Part shown: positions 1-8,548 of the stretch, in pieces
Layout of the letters: every line of letters begins with the position of its first letter
Numbering within the stretch: position 1 is the first letter of the stretch
From: Salmonella enterica subsp. enterica serovar Typhimurium str. LT2
Lineage (GTDB): Bacteria > Pseudomonadota > Gammaproteobacteria > Enterobacterales > Enterobacteriaceae
Assembly: GCF_000006945.2 (NCBI RefSeq)
Contig: NC_003197.2
Span: 3,720,001 to 3,784,000 of the forward strand
Direction: 5' to 3'
Length of the DNA stretch: 64,000 bases
Translations under genes and position numbers: made by a program
The notes under the pieces: model-generated
What the model was told of the DNA's origin: nothing
The model's input: only the letters and a program-made list of their open reading frames with translations
Database searches by the model: none

Positions 1-429
1 TGGCTGCGGCTGGGGGATGAGGTGCTGGATATCGTGCTGGAAGAAATGAACGTCTCTCCGGCAAAAGTCTCGCTGGCGCATTCGGACCCTTCAGGAAAAG
101 ATGTCGTCTATCAACGTAAAATGCTCGACCGTGGCGTATGGCTTGAATTTGACATGATTGGTCTGGACATCACCTTCCCAAAAGAAGGTGTCGCGCCGGG
201 CGTTCAGGAGACCGCAGATGCAGTAGCGAATCTGATTGCACTGGGTTACGCCGACCAAATCGTTTTAAGCCATGATGTTTTTCTCAAACAGATGTGGGCG
301 AAAAATGGCGGAAATGGCTGGGGGTTTGTCCCGAATGTCTTCCTCGCCTATCTGGCTGCTCGCGGAGTAGACAACGATACTCTGCGCAAGCTTTGTATTG
401 ATAATCCAGCCCGATTACTCACGGCATAA
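1..429 (+). CDS. Phosphotriesterase-family metal-dependent hydrolase, C-terminal part
   Basis: The reading frame is already open at base 1, so the start lies outside the window; the last 142 codons are present and end with TAA at 427-429. The part seen contains LAHSD and, later, VLSHD; His and Asp at such places are metal ligands in the amidohydrolase-type barrel of the phosphotriesterase family. The C-terminal NPARLLTA is typical of this family, where it closes the barrel. The physiological substrate cannot be told; most enteric members are lactonases or esterases rather than true phosphotriesterases. It converges on ggt, with a hairpin between them. Family call is good, function unknown. 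Confidence 0.75.
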   Translation, partial: WLRLGDEVLDIVLEEMNVSPAKVSLAHSDPSGKDVVYQRKMLDRGVWLEFDMIGLDITFPKEGVAPGVQETADAVANLIALGYADQIVLSHDVFLKQMWAKNGGNGWGFVPNVFLAYLAARGVDNDTLRKLCIDNPARLLTA

Positions 430-439
430 TCTGCAAATA

Positions 440-460
440 GCCCGGTGTCTGACACCGGGC
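440..460. terminator. Hairpin between convergent genes
   Basis: GCCCGGTGTC, one base, then GACACCGGGC make a perfect 10-bp inverted repeat just after the phosphotriesterase-like gene and just after ggt on the other strand. The U-tract is poor on both sides, so it is a likely but not classical bidirectional terminator. Confidence 0.6.
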
Positions 461-473
461 CTGGAATTAAAAA

Positions 474-2216
474 TCAGTATCCCGCCGTTAAATCATCCAC
501 CGAACGCGGGTCGGAAGCGCCATACAGTTCACCATCCGGTCCAACCATAATACTTTGGGTGCTGCCCATCGCTTCTTTCAGCGCCACTTTCTGCCCTTTC
601 TGTTCCAGCAACTTTAGCGTATCGGGGCTGAAGCCCTTTTCTACCCGCAGTTCGTCCGGCAACCATTGATGATGGAAACGCGGCGCGTTGGTCGCTTCGG
701 CGACGTTCATGCCAAAATCAATGCTATTCACTACCATTTGCAGCACAGTAGTGATGATTCGACTCCCGCCAGGGCTGCCGGTCACCAGCCAGGTTTTGCC
801 CTCTTTAACGACGATAGTGGGCGACATCGACGACAGCGGACGCTTCTTCGGACCGACCGCGTTAGCATCGCCGCCCACCAGGCCATAAACATTAGGTACA
901 CCGGGTTTAGCAGAAAAATCATCCATTTGATTATTCAGCAGAATACCGGTATTTCCCGCCACAATTCCTGTGCCGAAGGTGGTGTTCAGGGTATAGGTCA
1001 CCGCCACAGCATTGCCGTCTTTATCCACCACCGAGAAGTGGGTGGTCTGGTTGCTTTCATACGGGGCGAGCTTGCCCGGTTTTATCTGGCTGGAAGGTTT
1101 GGCCTTGTTGATATCAATTTGATCGGCCAGCGTTTTCGCATAGGCTTTGTGGGTCAGCGCCTGCCACGGCACTTTCACAAAGTCCGGATCGCCCAGATAC
1201 TCTGAGCGGTCAGCGTAGGCGTATTTTTCCGCTTCCGCCATGATTTGCATGGCATCGGCGCTGCCAAAGCCGTACTTCTTCATGTCGAAATTTTCAAGAA
1301 TATTAAGGATCTGTACGATGTGAATACCGCCCGAGGATGGCGGCGGCATGGAGAAGACCTGATACCCGCGATAGTCACCGCTGATTGGCGTACGCTCAAC
1401 GGCTTTATAGTTGGCTAAATCCTCTTTGGTCATCAGACCGCCGTTCTTCTGCATTTCTCCGGCTATTTGGTCAGCAATCGCCCCTTTATAAAACGCATCC
1501 GGGCCGTTTTCGGCAATCATTTCCAGGCTTTTCGCCAGATTCTTCTGGACCAGCTTATCGCCTTTTTTCAGCGGCTCGCCGTCTTTCCAGAAAATGGCTT
1601 TGCTGTTCTCATGGTTGAGGATCACTTCGCTGCCGTAAGTTTTTAAGTCGTTGGCCAGCGCATCGTTAACCACAAAACCCTCTTCCGCCAGCTTCATCGC
1701 CGGACGCACCACTTTATTCAGCGGCATCGTGCCGTATTTCTCCAGCGCCAGCGAGAACCCCGCCACGGTACCCGGCGTACCGGATGCCAGATGCGACGTC
1801 AGCGACTTTTTCGCATCGGCGTTACCCTGATCGTCGAGGAACATATCACGGGTCGCGCCAGCAGGCGCCATTTCACGAAAATCGATCGCCGTGGTAGCGC
1901 CATCTTTAGTGCGCAGCAGCATAAATCCCCCGCCGCCCAGATTTCCGGCTTGCGGATGCGTGACAGCCAGCGCATAGCCCACGGCGACGGCGGCATCCAC
2001 GGCATTACCGCCCTGCTTTAAGATATCCACGCCAACCTGCGTCGCCATTGCATCCACCGAGGCCACCATCCCTTGCGTCGCCCGCACAGGATGAAAGACA
2101 TCTTCTTCAACACCATAGGAGACTGGCGGCGCGACGGGAGGATTGGCCACCGCGCTAAACGTCCCCCCGGCCAGCAGAGCGGCGATCGCCACCCAGCGCA
2201 TAAACGTTGGTTTCAT
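474..2216 (-). CDS. ggt: Gamma-glutamyltranspeptidase (glutathione hydrolase)
   Basis: This 580-residue periplasmic enzyme removes or transfers the gamma-glutamyl group of glutathione and related compounds. It is made as a precursor that cuts itself into large and small subunits. The autocleavage site and nucleophile is the first Thr of NQTTHFSVV (Thr391 in E. coli numbering), and the substrate-binding PLSSMSPT and GSPGGSRI segments are intact. The start at 2216 gives a signal peptide (MKPTFMRWVAIAALLAGG) and is preceded by GGAGAAAAACAACG; an in-frame ATG at 2270 would add 18 non-signal residues and was not used. It is transcribed alone, divergent from yhhA. Length and sequence match the E. 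coli protein closely. Confidence 0.98.
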   Translation of the reverse strand: MKPTFMRWVAIAALLAGGTFSAVANPPVAPPVSYGVEEDVFHPVRATQGMVASVDAMATQVGVDILKQGGNAVDAAVAVGYALAVTHPQAGNLGGGGFMLLRTKDGATTAIDFREMAPAGATRDMFLDDQGNADAKKSLTSHLASGTPGTVAGFSLALEKYGTMPLNKVVRPAMKLAEEGFVVNDALANDLKTYGSEVILNHENSKAIFWKDGEPLKKGDKLVQKNLAKSLEMIAENGPDAFYKGAIADQIAGEMQKNGGLMTKEDLANYKAVERTPISGDYRGYQVFSMPPPSSGGIHIVQILNILENFDMKKYGFGSADAMQIMAEAEKYAYADRSEYLGDPDFVKVPWQALTHKAYAKTLADQIDINKAKPSSQIKPGKLAPYESNQTTHFSVVDKDGNAVAVTYTLNTTFGTGIVAGNTGILLNNQMDDFSAKPGVPNVYGLVGGDANAVGPKKRPLSSMSPTIVVKEGKTWLVTGSPGGSRIITTVLQMVVNSIDFGMNVAEATNAPRFHHQWLPDELRVEKGFSPDTLKLLEQKGQKVALKEAMGSTQSIMVGPDGELYGASDPRSVDDLTAGY

Positions 2217-2341
2217 CGTTGTTTTTCTCCAGATAAATGGGTGTATGTCCCGTTTAATCCTGGCCCACAACGCTTAAAAAATCATCATCATGGCGAAATA
2301 GAGGTACACTTAAAAAGAGGCCTCATCGGGAGGAGACGACA

Positions 2342-2758
2342 ATGAAACGCTTACTACTTATTACGGCTTTGTTACCCTTTGCTGTATTGGCCCAGCCAAT
2401 TAACACTATGAATAATCCTAATCAGCCAGGTTATCAGATCCCCAGCCAGCAGCGTATGCAGACGCAGATGCAAACGCAGCAGATTCAGCAGCAGGGTATG
2501 TTGAAACAACAGATGCAAACGCAGGCGCGCAGCCAGCAGCAAAATCTACAGTCGCAGTTGAATGCCAATACGCAGCGGGTTCAGCAGGGACAGCCGGGCA
2601 ACGGTATGCTCGGTCAGCAAACGCTGCCCAATACGCAGGGCGGAATGCTCAGCGGCAGTGGAAATCCGGACCGGATGCTAAACCATTCCCAGCCAATGTT
2701 GCAGCAGGACAGCGGGACGCCGCAGCCTGACATCCCGCTGAAAACCATCAGCCCTTAA
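2342..2758 (+). CDS. yhhA: Gln/Met-rich secreted protein YhhA (DUF2756 family)
   Basis: A 138-residue protein with a clear signal peptide (MKRLLLITALLPFAVLA) and a mature part very rich in Gln, Met, Asn and Pro with QMQTQQ-type repetition, so likely disordered in the periplasm. Function is unknown. The start is supported by a strong ribosome site, GGGAGGAGACGACA, ahead of the ATG. It is divergent from ggt and its stop lies 12 bases from that of ugpQ, within a short tandem duplication. It is a little shorter than the E. coli homologue as I recall it, a difference likely due to repeat-number change in the Gln-rich part. Confidence 0.9.
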   Translation: MKRLLLITALLPFAVLAQPINTMNNPNQPGYQIPSQQRMQTQMQTQQIQQQGMLKQQMQTQARSQQQNLQSQLNANTQRVQQGQPGNGMLGQQTLPNTQGGMLSGSGNPDRMLNHSQPMLQQDSGTPQPDIPLKTISP

Positions 2759-2780
2759 AACTGACGGCCCTTAAAACTGA
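2751..2780. repeat. 14-bp tandem duplication at convergent stop codons
   Basis: GCCCTTAAAACTGA occurs at 2751-2764 and again at 2767-2780. The first copy carries the TAA stop of yhhA on the plus strand; the second carries the TAA stop of ugpQ on the minus strand (TTA at 2771-2773). Confidence 0.9.
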
Positions 2781-3511
2781 AAGTGAGGGCCGATGTCATC
2801 AATGCGATCGGTGCAGATACAATCCACGCCCCAGCGCAGCAGCTCTGCCGCCCGCTGGGGCTGATTGACGGTATACACCAGAATCCGCAGACCCGCGGCT
2901 TTAATCTCTTGCACTCGCGTCTCATCGAGTAATTTATGGTTGAGATGGAGGGAAACACAGCCCAGACGGGTCGTCAGTTCACGCCAGTCTTCACGCCATT
3001 TATCCAGCAGTAACCCGCGCGGCAGTTCAGGTGCTGCCGCCTGCGCCGCTTCCAGCGCCTCTATCTCAAAGGAAGAAAGCAGCGGCGGCGTCATCCCGGC
3101 CCACAGTTCGCGGGCGGCCAACGCCACGACGCGTCCTGTTAGCCTTCCGCTCCCCGTTGTCGGTTTGATCTCAATATTTGCCATCATGCCGTGTTTACGG
3201 CAGCGCTCCGCCACCTGCGAGAGCAGCGGCAGCGGCTCGCCTTTAAATTCGCCGCTAAACCAACCGCCAGCGTCCACACGCAATAAATCCTGCCAGTTCA
3301 ACTCGCCCGCCACGCCCCAACCATTGCTGGTGCGCTCCAGGTTATCGTCATGCAGCAGGAAAATTTCGCCGTCTTTCGACAGCTTGGCATCAAACTCAAT
3401 CATGGTGTGCCCGTATCGCGCGCCCACGTCAATCGCCGCCAGAGTGTTTTCCGGCGCCAGTTTACCGCCGCCGCGATGGGCGACAATGTGGGGATAAGGC
3501 CAGTTACTCAT
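2771..3511 (-). CDS. ugpQ: Cytoplasmic glycerophosphodiester phosphodiesterase
   Basis: UgpQ (246 residues) hydrolyses glycerophosphodiesters such as glycerophosphocholine to glycerol-3-phosphate and an alcohol. The GDPD signature is complete: HRGG at residues 12-15, the ENT of LAPENTLAA, the metal-binding IEFD, the catalytic LLHDD, and IEIKP further on. No signal peptide is present, which agrees with the cytoplasmic member of the family rather than periplasmic GlpQ. It is the last gene of the ugpBAECQ operon and overlaps ugpC by 4 bases (ATGA), implying translational coupling. The enzyme would act on diesters brought in by the Ugp transporter. Confidence 0.97.
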   Translation of the reverse strand: MSNWPYPHIVAHRGGGKLAPENTLAAIDVGARYGHTMIEFDAKLSKDGEIFLLHDDNLERTSNGWGVAGELNWQDLLRVDAGGWFSGEFKGEPLPLLSQVAERCRKHGMMANIEIKPTTGSGRLTGRVVALAARELWAGMTPPLLSSFEIEALEAAQAAAPELPRGLLLDKWREDWRELTTRLGCVSLHLNHKLLDETRVQEIKAAGLRILVYTVNQPQRAAELLRWGVDCICTDRIDDIGPHFQF

Positions 3512-4578
3512 ACACGTTGTCCTGTTTCGCCATCAAAAAGATGTCGCTGATGTTCCGGCAGATGCAGCCATAGCGTACTGCCCGCCGCCGGGCGCTGCTG
3601 ATGCGCCAACCGCACCACCAGTTTCTGATCGCCCCAGCGCCCATGCGCCAGATTATCCGCGCCCAGAATCTCCAGCGTATCTACCGTTAGCGGCACGCCG
3701 CCTTCCGCCTGCGAGCTTAACGCAATATGCTCCGGTCGGATACCCAGCGTCATGTTACGTCCGGCATGACCCCGATAGTCCGCACCTATCGGTAACGCCA
3801 GACCGCCAGGCAATTCGAAACGGTCGCCGGAAGCGCTGATAACGCCATCCAACAGGTTCATCGCCGGGCTGCCGATAAAGCTCGCCACGAAGCGACTGGC
3901 CGGTTTTTCATATACCTCTACCGGCGTGCCAATCTGTTCTGCGACGCCTTTATTCATCACCATCACCCGCTGGGCCAGCGTCATCGCCTCTACCTGATCG
4001 TGAGTAACATAGAGCGAGGTGGTACGAAGACGACGATGCAGATGTTGTAACTCCAGACGCATCTGCACGCGCAGCTTGGCGTCGAGGTTAGAGAGCGGTT
4101 CGTCGAATAAAAAGACTGCCGGCTCGCGGACGATCGCGCGCCCCATTGCCACGCGCTGCCGTTGACCGCCGGAAAGCTCGCGTGGACGGCGTTTAAGCAG
4201 GCCGTCCAGCTCCAGAATGCGCGCCGCCTCCCGCACACGTTCTTCAATATGCGCTTTGCTCATACCACGAATTTTTAGTCCCCACGCCATGTTCTCCTCT
4301 ACGCTCATATGGGGATAGAGAGCATAGTTCTGAAATACCATCGCGATGCCGCGATCTTTGGGCTCCATCTCGGTGACCCGTTTGCGATCAATCCAGATAT
4401 CGCCGCTGGTCACGCGTTCCAGACCAGCCACCATCCGCAACAACGTTGATTTGCCGCAGCCGGACGGCCCGACCATCACGATAAATTCGCCATCCGCCAC
4501 GTCCAGCGTCAGCGGTTGAATGACCTGGGTTTTGCCGTCCCAGCTTTTGGTTACTGCCTGTAGTTTTAAACCAGCCAT
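3508..4578 (-). CDS. ugpC: sn-glycerol-3-phosphate ABC transporter ATPase
   Basis: A 356-residue ATPase of the MalK/UgpC type. The Walker A motif GPSGCGKST, the Q-loop, the signature LSGGQRQR, Walker B VFLFDEP and the switch THD are all present, followed by the regulatory OB-fold domain with the TLGIRPEH segment. The start at 4578 (MAGLKLQAV) follows the ugpE stop by one base; an in-frame ATG at 4611 would run into ugpE and was rejected. It energises import through UgpA and UgpE; in E. coli internal phosphate inhibits this transporter through UgpC. Confidence 0.97.
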   Translation of the reverse strand: MAGLKLQAVTKSWDGKTQVIQPLTLDVADGEFIVMVGPSGCGKSTLLRMVAGLERVTSGDIWIDRKRVTEMEPKDRGIAMVFQNYALYPHMSVEENMAWGLKIRGMSKAHIEERVREAARILELDGLLKRRPRELSGGQRQRVAMGRAIVREPAVFLFDEPLSNLDAKLRVQMRLELQHLHRRLRTTSLYVTHDQVEAMTLAQRVMVMNKGVAEQIGTPVEVYEKPASRFVASFIGSPAMNLLDGVISASGDRFELPGGLALPIGADYRGHAGRNMTLGIRPEHIALSSQAEGGVPLTVDTLEILGADNLAHGRWGDQKLVVRLAHQQRPAAGSTLWLHLPEHQRHLFDGETGQRV

Positions 4579-4579
4579 T

Positions 4580-5425
4580 TTATTTCTCACTATCGACCAG
4601 GCCACGCACAAACGCGCGCTGCATGGCTAACACAATTACGACCGGAGGGATAAGGGTGAGCAGCATTGCCGCCATCACCTGGTTCCATTGCGTGGTACCT
4701 TCGCCGGTGGCGATCATCCCTTTGATACCCGCTACGGCAGTGCCAAGATTCACGTCGGTGATAATCAACAGCGGCCACAGATACTGGTTCCAGCCGTAGA
4801 TAAAGGTGATGACGAATAACGCCGCCAGGTTGGTTTTTGACAGCGGCAACACGATGTCGCGGAAAAAGCGCATCGGCGACGCGCCGTCAATACGGGCCGC
4901 CTCCACCAGTTCATCCGGAAGCGTCATGAAGAACTGACGAAACAGGAAAGTGGCGGTAGCGGACGCCATCAGCGGTAGCGTCAGACCAGCATAGCTGTCG
5001 AGCATTTTCAGGTTGGCGATCACTTCTACCGTCGGGAAGATACGCACTTCAACCGGCAGCATCAGGGTGATAAAAATCATCCAGAAGAACAGGTTACGCA
5101 GGGGAAAACGAAACCAGACGATGGCGAATGCGGAAAGCATAGATACCGTGATTTTGCCTACCGTAATGCTGAACGCCATAATGAAACTGTTAAGCATCAT
5201 CAGCCAGAATGGCGCGCTATTAACACCGACGCCGTTGACCCAAATAGTTTTGATATTCTCCAGTAACTGCGTGCCGGGAAGCAGCGTCATCGGCGTCTCA
5301 AACACCGCACGGTCGTCCAGCGTCGCCGCGACAAACGCGACATACAGCGGAAACAAAATGACCGCGATCCCCAGAATCAGCATGGTATGGCTGAATATTG
5401 TCAGCCCGCGACGATTCTCTATCAT
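4580..5425 (-). CDS. ugpE: sn-glycerol-3-phosphate ABC transporter permease
   Basis: A 281-residue inner-membrane permease with six predicted transmembrane helices. The conserved EAA loop that docks on the ATPase reads LVEAARIDGASP. It pairs with UgpA as a heterodimer. The gene overlaps ugpA by 4 bases and is followed after one base by ugpC, the normal order of the operon. Length equals the E. coli protein. Confidence 0.97.
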   Translation of the reverse strand: MIENRRGLTIFSHTMLILGIAVILFPLYVAFVAATLDDRAVFETPMTLLPGTQLLENIKTIWVNGVGVNSAPFWLMMLNSFIMAFSITVGKITVSMLSAFAIVWFRFPLRNLFFWMIFITLMLPVEVRIFPTVEVIANLKMLDSYAGLTLPLMASATATFLFRQFFMTLPDELVEAARIDGASPMRFFRDIVLPLSKTNLAALFVITFIYGWNQYLWPLLIITDVNLGTAVAGIKGMIATGEGTTQWNQVMAAMLLTLIPPVVIVLAMQRAFVRGLVDSEK

Positions 5426-6309
5426 TGGTAACGCACCTTACTTTCCACATAGCGGAACTGCACCACCGTCAGAATGATGACGAGGAACATCAACACTACC
5501 GACTGCGCGGCGGACGCCGAGAGATCCAGGCCGGTAAACCCTTCGCGATAAATCTTATAAATCAGCGTCGTAGTGGCTTGTACCGGCCCGCCGGCGGTCG
5601 CGGCGTCGATCACCGGGAAGGTGTCGAAAAAGGCGTACACCAGGTTGACCACCAGCAGGAAGAAACTGACCGGCGCAATAAGCGGCAAAGAAAGCCGGAA
5701 GAAACGACGAATCGGCCCGGCGCCGTCAATGGCCGCCGCTTCCACCAGCGAGCGGGGAATGGATTGCAGCGCGGCAAAGAAGAATAAAAAGTTGTAACTA
5801 ATCTGCTTCCAGACTGACGCAAATACCACCAGGAACATCGCCTGACCGCTGTTTTGCGCGTGGTTCCAGTCATAGCCGAATTCGCCAAGGAAATGGGTGA
5901 TTAATCCCCGCCCCGGGTTAAACAGGAAAATCCACAATACGGCGGCGACGGCGGGCGCGACGGCATAAGGCAGCAGCATCAGCGTCTGATAAAAACGGCT
6001 GCCGCGCACCACGTAATCCACCAGGGCGGCGAAAAACAGCGAGACCAGCAGGCCGCTAAACGTGACCAGCGCGCTGAATTTAATCGTCGTCCAGAAGGCG
6101 TCGAGATAATAACTGTCGTGAAAAAGCGCGACGAAATTCTCCAGCCCGACAAATTGGCTGGAAAAACCAAACGGATCGACGCTTTGCAGCGAATACCACA
6201 GCGCTTCGCCCGCAGGCCAGATAAAGAAAATAACGGTGATAACCAACTGCGGGGCAACCAGTAAATACGGCAGCCAGCGCGAGCGGAACACCGGACGGGA
6301 TGATGACAT
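5422..6309 (-). CDS. ugpA: sn-glycerol-3-phosphate ABC transporter permease
   Basis: A 295-residue inner-membrane permease of the MalF/UgpA type with six transmembrane helices and the EAA loop LVEAAAIDGAGP. The start at 6309 (MSSSRPVFRSRW) is preceded by CAGGAAAAGAACCTTC and matches the E. coli start; the longer frame to 6372 runs into the REP element and is not coding. A REP element separates it from ugpB, which could lower expression of the membrane parts relative to the binding protein. Confidence 0.97.
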   Translation of the reverse strand: MSSSRPVFRSRWLPYLLVAPQLVITVIFFIWPAGEALWYSLQSVDPFGFSSQFVGLENFVALFHDSYYLDAFWTTIKFSALVTFSGLLVSLFFAALVDYVVRGSRFYQTLMLLPYAVAPAVAAVLWIFLFNPGRGLITHFLGEFGYDWNHAQNSGQAMFLVVFASVWKQISYNFLFFFAALQSIPRSLVEAAAIDGAGPIRRFFRLSLPLIAPVSFFLLVVNLVYAFFDTFPVIDAATAGGPVQATTTLIYKIYREGFTGLDLSASAAQSVVLMFLVIILTVVQFRYVESKVRYQ

Positions 6310-6329
6310 GAAGGTTCTTTTCCTGGAAG

Positions 6330-6364
6330 GTGCCGGATGGCGGTGCATGCACCTTATCCGGCAC
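6330..6364. repeat. REP element between ugpB and ugpA
   Basis: GTGCCGGATGGCGG at the left and CTTATCCGGCAC at the right form the imperfect palindrome typical of enterobacterial REP units. It lies inside the operon, a common place for such elements to stabilise the upstream message. Confidence 0.85.
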
Positions 6365-6372
6365 TTATACAC

Positions 6373-7689
6373 TTAAGATTTGCTCGCTTTCTCAAAACGA
6401 CGCAGCAACTGATTCCCGCGATCCACTGCGGTATCCAACGCCTGTTGTGGGGTTTTCTTCCCGGTCCAGACGCTTTCCAGCTCTTCGTCCACGATGGTAC
6501 GAATCTGCGGCATATTGCCCAGACGCAAGCCTTTGGTGAAGGGTAACGGCGGCTTATTCAACATCTGGCGAGTGGCGATATCCGCACCGGGGTTTTTATC
6601 GTAATAACCCTGCTCGCGGGTCAGCTCGTAGGCGGCGGTGGTAATCGGCAGGTAGCCGGTTTTTTGATGCCATTCAGCAGCGTTTTCCGGTTTTGCCAGG
6701 AAGTCGAGGAATTTGGCGACGCCGGTATAGGTTTCTTTATCTTTACCCTGCATGACCCATAGGCTGGCTCCGCCGATAATGGCGTTTTGCGGCGCGCCCT
6801 TGATATCAGCGTCGTACGGCATCATACCCACGCCATAGTTAAATTTGGCATACTGGCGGATATTGGCGAGCGAGCCGGAGGACGCGGTTGTCATCGCGCA
6901 GTCACCGTTATAAAACTTCTCGGTAGACTCGTCCTTACGCCCAACATAGCTAAAATCGCCTTTCTTATTCATCTCTTCCAGCAGCGCGATATGTTTCACC
7001 TGCTCTGGCTTATTAAACTCCAGCACCGCATCTGTACCGTCAAAGCCATTGTTTTTACTGGCGAAGGGGAGACCGTTCCAGGCGCTGAAGTTTTCCAGTT
7101 GGATCCAGCCTTGCCAGCCGCTGGCGTAACCGCATTTCATGCCTGCCGCTCTCAATTTCGCGGTATAGTCAGCCAGCTCCTGCCAGGTTTTCGGCGGCTG
7201 CTCCGGATCTAAACCGGCTTTCTTAAAGGCGTCTTTGTTGTAGTACAGTACCGGCGTGGAGCTGTTAAAGGGCTGGGAGAGCAGATGCCCGCTTTTAGCA
7301 TCGGTGTAGTAGCCTGCAACGGTCGGTACAAACTGGGACTCGTCAAAGTTAATACCGGCGTCTTTAAACACTTCATAAACCGGCTTAATGGCTTTCGAGG
7401 CCATCATGGTCGCCGTCCCAACCTCATAAACCTGCAATATTGCCGGCGCGTTGCCGGTACGGAATGCCGCGATCCCGGCGCTCAGGTTCTGTTCATAGTT
7501 CCCCTTATAGACCGGAACGATTTTGTAATCCGGATTGGCCTGGTTGAAACGTTGCGCCAGTGAATCAACTTCTTTGCCTAACTCCCCTTCCATTGAATGC
7601 CAGAATGGAATAGTGGTGACGGCCAACGCCTGACCCGTAAATGCCAGACTCAGCGCCAGTCCTAAAGCTGTATGTCGTAACGATATCAT
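6373..7689 (-). CDS. ugpB: Periplasmic sn-glycerol-3-phosphate-binding protein
   Basis: The 438-residue substrate-binding protein of the Ugp ABC importer. It has a signal peptide (MISLRHTALGLALSLAF, cut after GQALA) and then the cluster B, maltose-binding-protein-like fold. FWHSM at the mature start is conserved in UgpB and precedes ligand-contacting residues. It captures glycerol-3-phosphate and glycerophosphodiesters. First gene of the operon, with an array of PhoB-type repeats upstream (7766-7793), so it should be induced by phosphate starvation as in E. coli. Length is identical to the E. coli protein. Confidence 0.98.
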   Translation of the reverse strand: MISLRHTALGLALSLAFTGQALAVTTIPFWHSMEGELGKEVDSLAQRFNQANPDYKIVPVYKGNYEQNLSAGIAAFRTGNAPAILQVYEVGTATMMASKAIKPVYEVFKDAGINFDESQFVPTVAGYYTDAKSGHLLSQPFNSSTPVLYYNKDAFKKAGLDPEQPPKTWQELADYTAKLRAAGMKCGYASGWQGWIQLENFSAWNGLPFASKNNGFDGTDAVLEFNKPEQVKHIALLEEMNKKGDFSYVGRKDESTEKFYNGDCAMTTASSGSLANIRQYAKFNYGVGMMPYDADIKGAPQNAIIGGASLWVMQGKDKETYTGVAKFLDFLAKPENAAEWHQKTGYLPITTAAYELTREQGYYDKNPGADIATRQMLNKPPLPFTKGLRLGNMPQIRTIVDEELESVWTGKKTPQQALDTAVDRGNQLLRRFEKASKS

Positions 7690-7760
7690 CGGTTATCTCT
7701 CTTTTTGTGCCGGGATGCGCGATATCACGCGTTTTATGTTCGCGGGGGTAACATGACATG

Positions 7761-7793
7761 CTCGAATGACAGAAAAATAACTTTTTTATTACA
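7761..7793 (-). promoter_or_regulatory. PhoB box array upstream of ugpB
   Basis: Read on the minus strand, TGTAAT, AGTTAT and TGTCAT occur at exact 11-bp steps (plus-strand positions 7788-7793, 7777-7782 and 7766-7771), separated by A/T-rich spacers. Pho boxes are 11-bp repeats of 7-bp CTGTCAT-like elements with 4-bp A/T spacers. The array ends about 75 bases ahead of the ugpB ATG. Confidence 0.7.
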
Positions 7794-7890
7794 AAAAAAA
7801 GATAGTAAGGCGACAGAGAGATGGCAAGGCAGCGAAAGCGCCGGAAAAGAAAAGTGGGAGCTACGGCACGGATAGGTACGACATTATTCT

Positions 7891-7904
7891 CGGGGGCGGC
7901 GCAC
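7891..7904. repeat. Left 14-bp direct repeat flanking the toxin-antitoxin pair
   Basis: CGGGGGCGGCGCAC occurs here and again in the same orientation at 8631-8644. The two copies bracket the Phd/Doc genes, which are absent at this place in E. coli K-12. Confidence 0.8.
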
Positions 7905-7947
7905 ATGCCGTAACCCAACCAGGCGGAGCGTCGCCGGGATTAACGTC

Positions 7948-8316
7948 TCAGGCACGTAAGCGAACGGCAATTTGCTCCAGCGTAAGCCGCCCTGCCGCCG
8001 CATCGACTGTCATATCGACAAAATCCGGATTCGCAGCGAGTGAGATCCCGTTACGCTTTAAAAACAGCAGCGTAATAAATAAGGCGGTACGTTTGTTACC
8101 ATCATTGAAGATATGCCCACGGGATATAGCGAGCAAATGCATTGCCGCCAGCAGCCACACGTCGGTCACCCCTTCATATTCGATTTGCTTGAGTACCCGG
8201 TACATTAGCGCTTCCGCGCGGCCAGGATCAGGCATGCCTGTTACACCAGGCGTAACGCGGAGAAGCCTGTCGTGAAACTGAATTATCTCTTCCGCTGAGA
8301 TAAGTTGTAGGGTCAT
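7948..8316 (-). CDS. Doc-type Fic toxin (death on curing family)
   Basis: A 122-residue protein with the Fic-family core HIFNDGNKR at residues 68-76. This is the Doc version of HxFx(D/N)(A/G)NKR, in which Doc of phage P1 acts as a kinase of elongation factor EF-Tu and stops translation; the same activity is an inference here. The length fits Doc (about 126) rather than full-size Fic AMP-transferases. Its ATG overlaps the antitoxin TGA by 4 bases (8313-8316), so toxin translation is coupled to antitoxin translation. I believe it corresponds to STM3558 of strain LT2. Confidence 0.9.
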   Translation of the reverse strand: MTLQLISAEEIIQFHDRLLRVTPGVTGMPDPGRAEALMYRVLKQIEYEGVTDVWLLAAMHLLAISRGHIFNDGNKRTALFITLLFLKRNGISLAANPDFVDMTVDAAAGRLTLEQIAVRLRA

Positions 8317-8534
8317 TTATCCGCCAGCTCCCTGAGCTCATTGCCATGAACCGCCATAATGGCAGCAAACTCATCATCCATTCGCGCCGTCTGATAACGC
8401 TCAAACTCCTCGGCGCTGATGATCACTGCGGACTTATGCCCACGACGCGTGATGGTAACAGGCCCCCCCGTCACCGCACTTTCCAGGACTTCGGCCAGAT
8501 TTTGCCGCGCTTCGCTATAGTTAACCGTACGCAT
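8313..8534 (-). CDS. Phd/YefM-type antitoxin
   Basis: A 73-residue antitoxin with the N-terminal Phd/YefM DNA-binding fold (RTVNYSEARQNLAEVL, then PVTITRRGHKSAVIIS) and a C-terminal tail that should wrap the Doc toxin. Two ATGs lie close together: at 8540 GGGGAG touches the ATG, while at 8534 it stands at a normal 6-base distance, so 8534 is chosen. It overlaps the toxin gene by 4 bases. Proteins of this family repress their own operon; a three-part palindromic operator sits directly upstream. I believe it is STM3559 of LT2. Confidence 0.9.
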   Translation of the reverse strand: MRTVNYSEARQNLAEVLESAVTGGPVTITRRGHKSAVIISAEEFERYQTARMDDEFAAIMAVHGNELRELADK

Positions 8535-8548
8535 AAACATCTCCCCAG

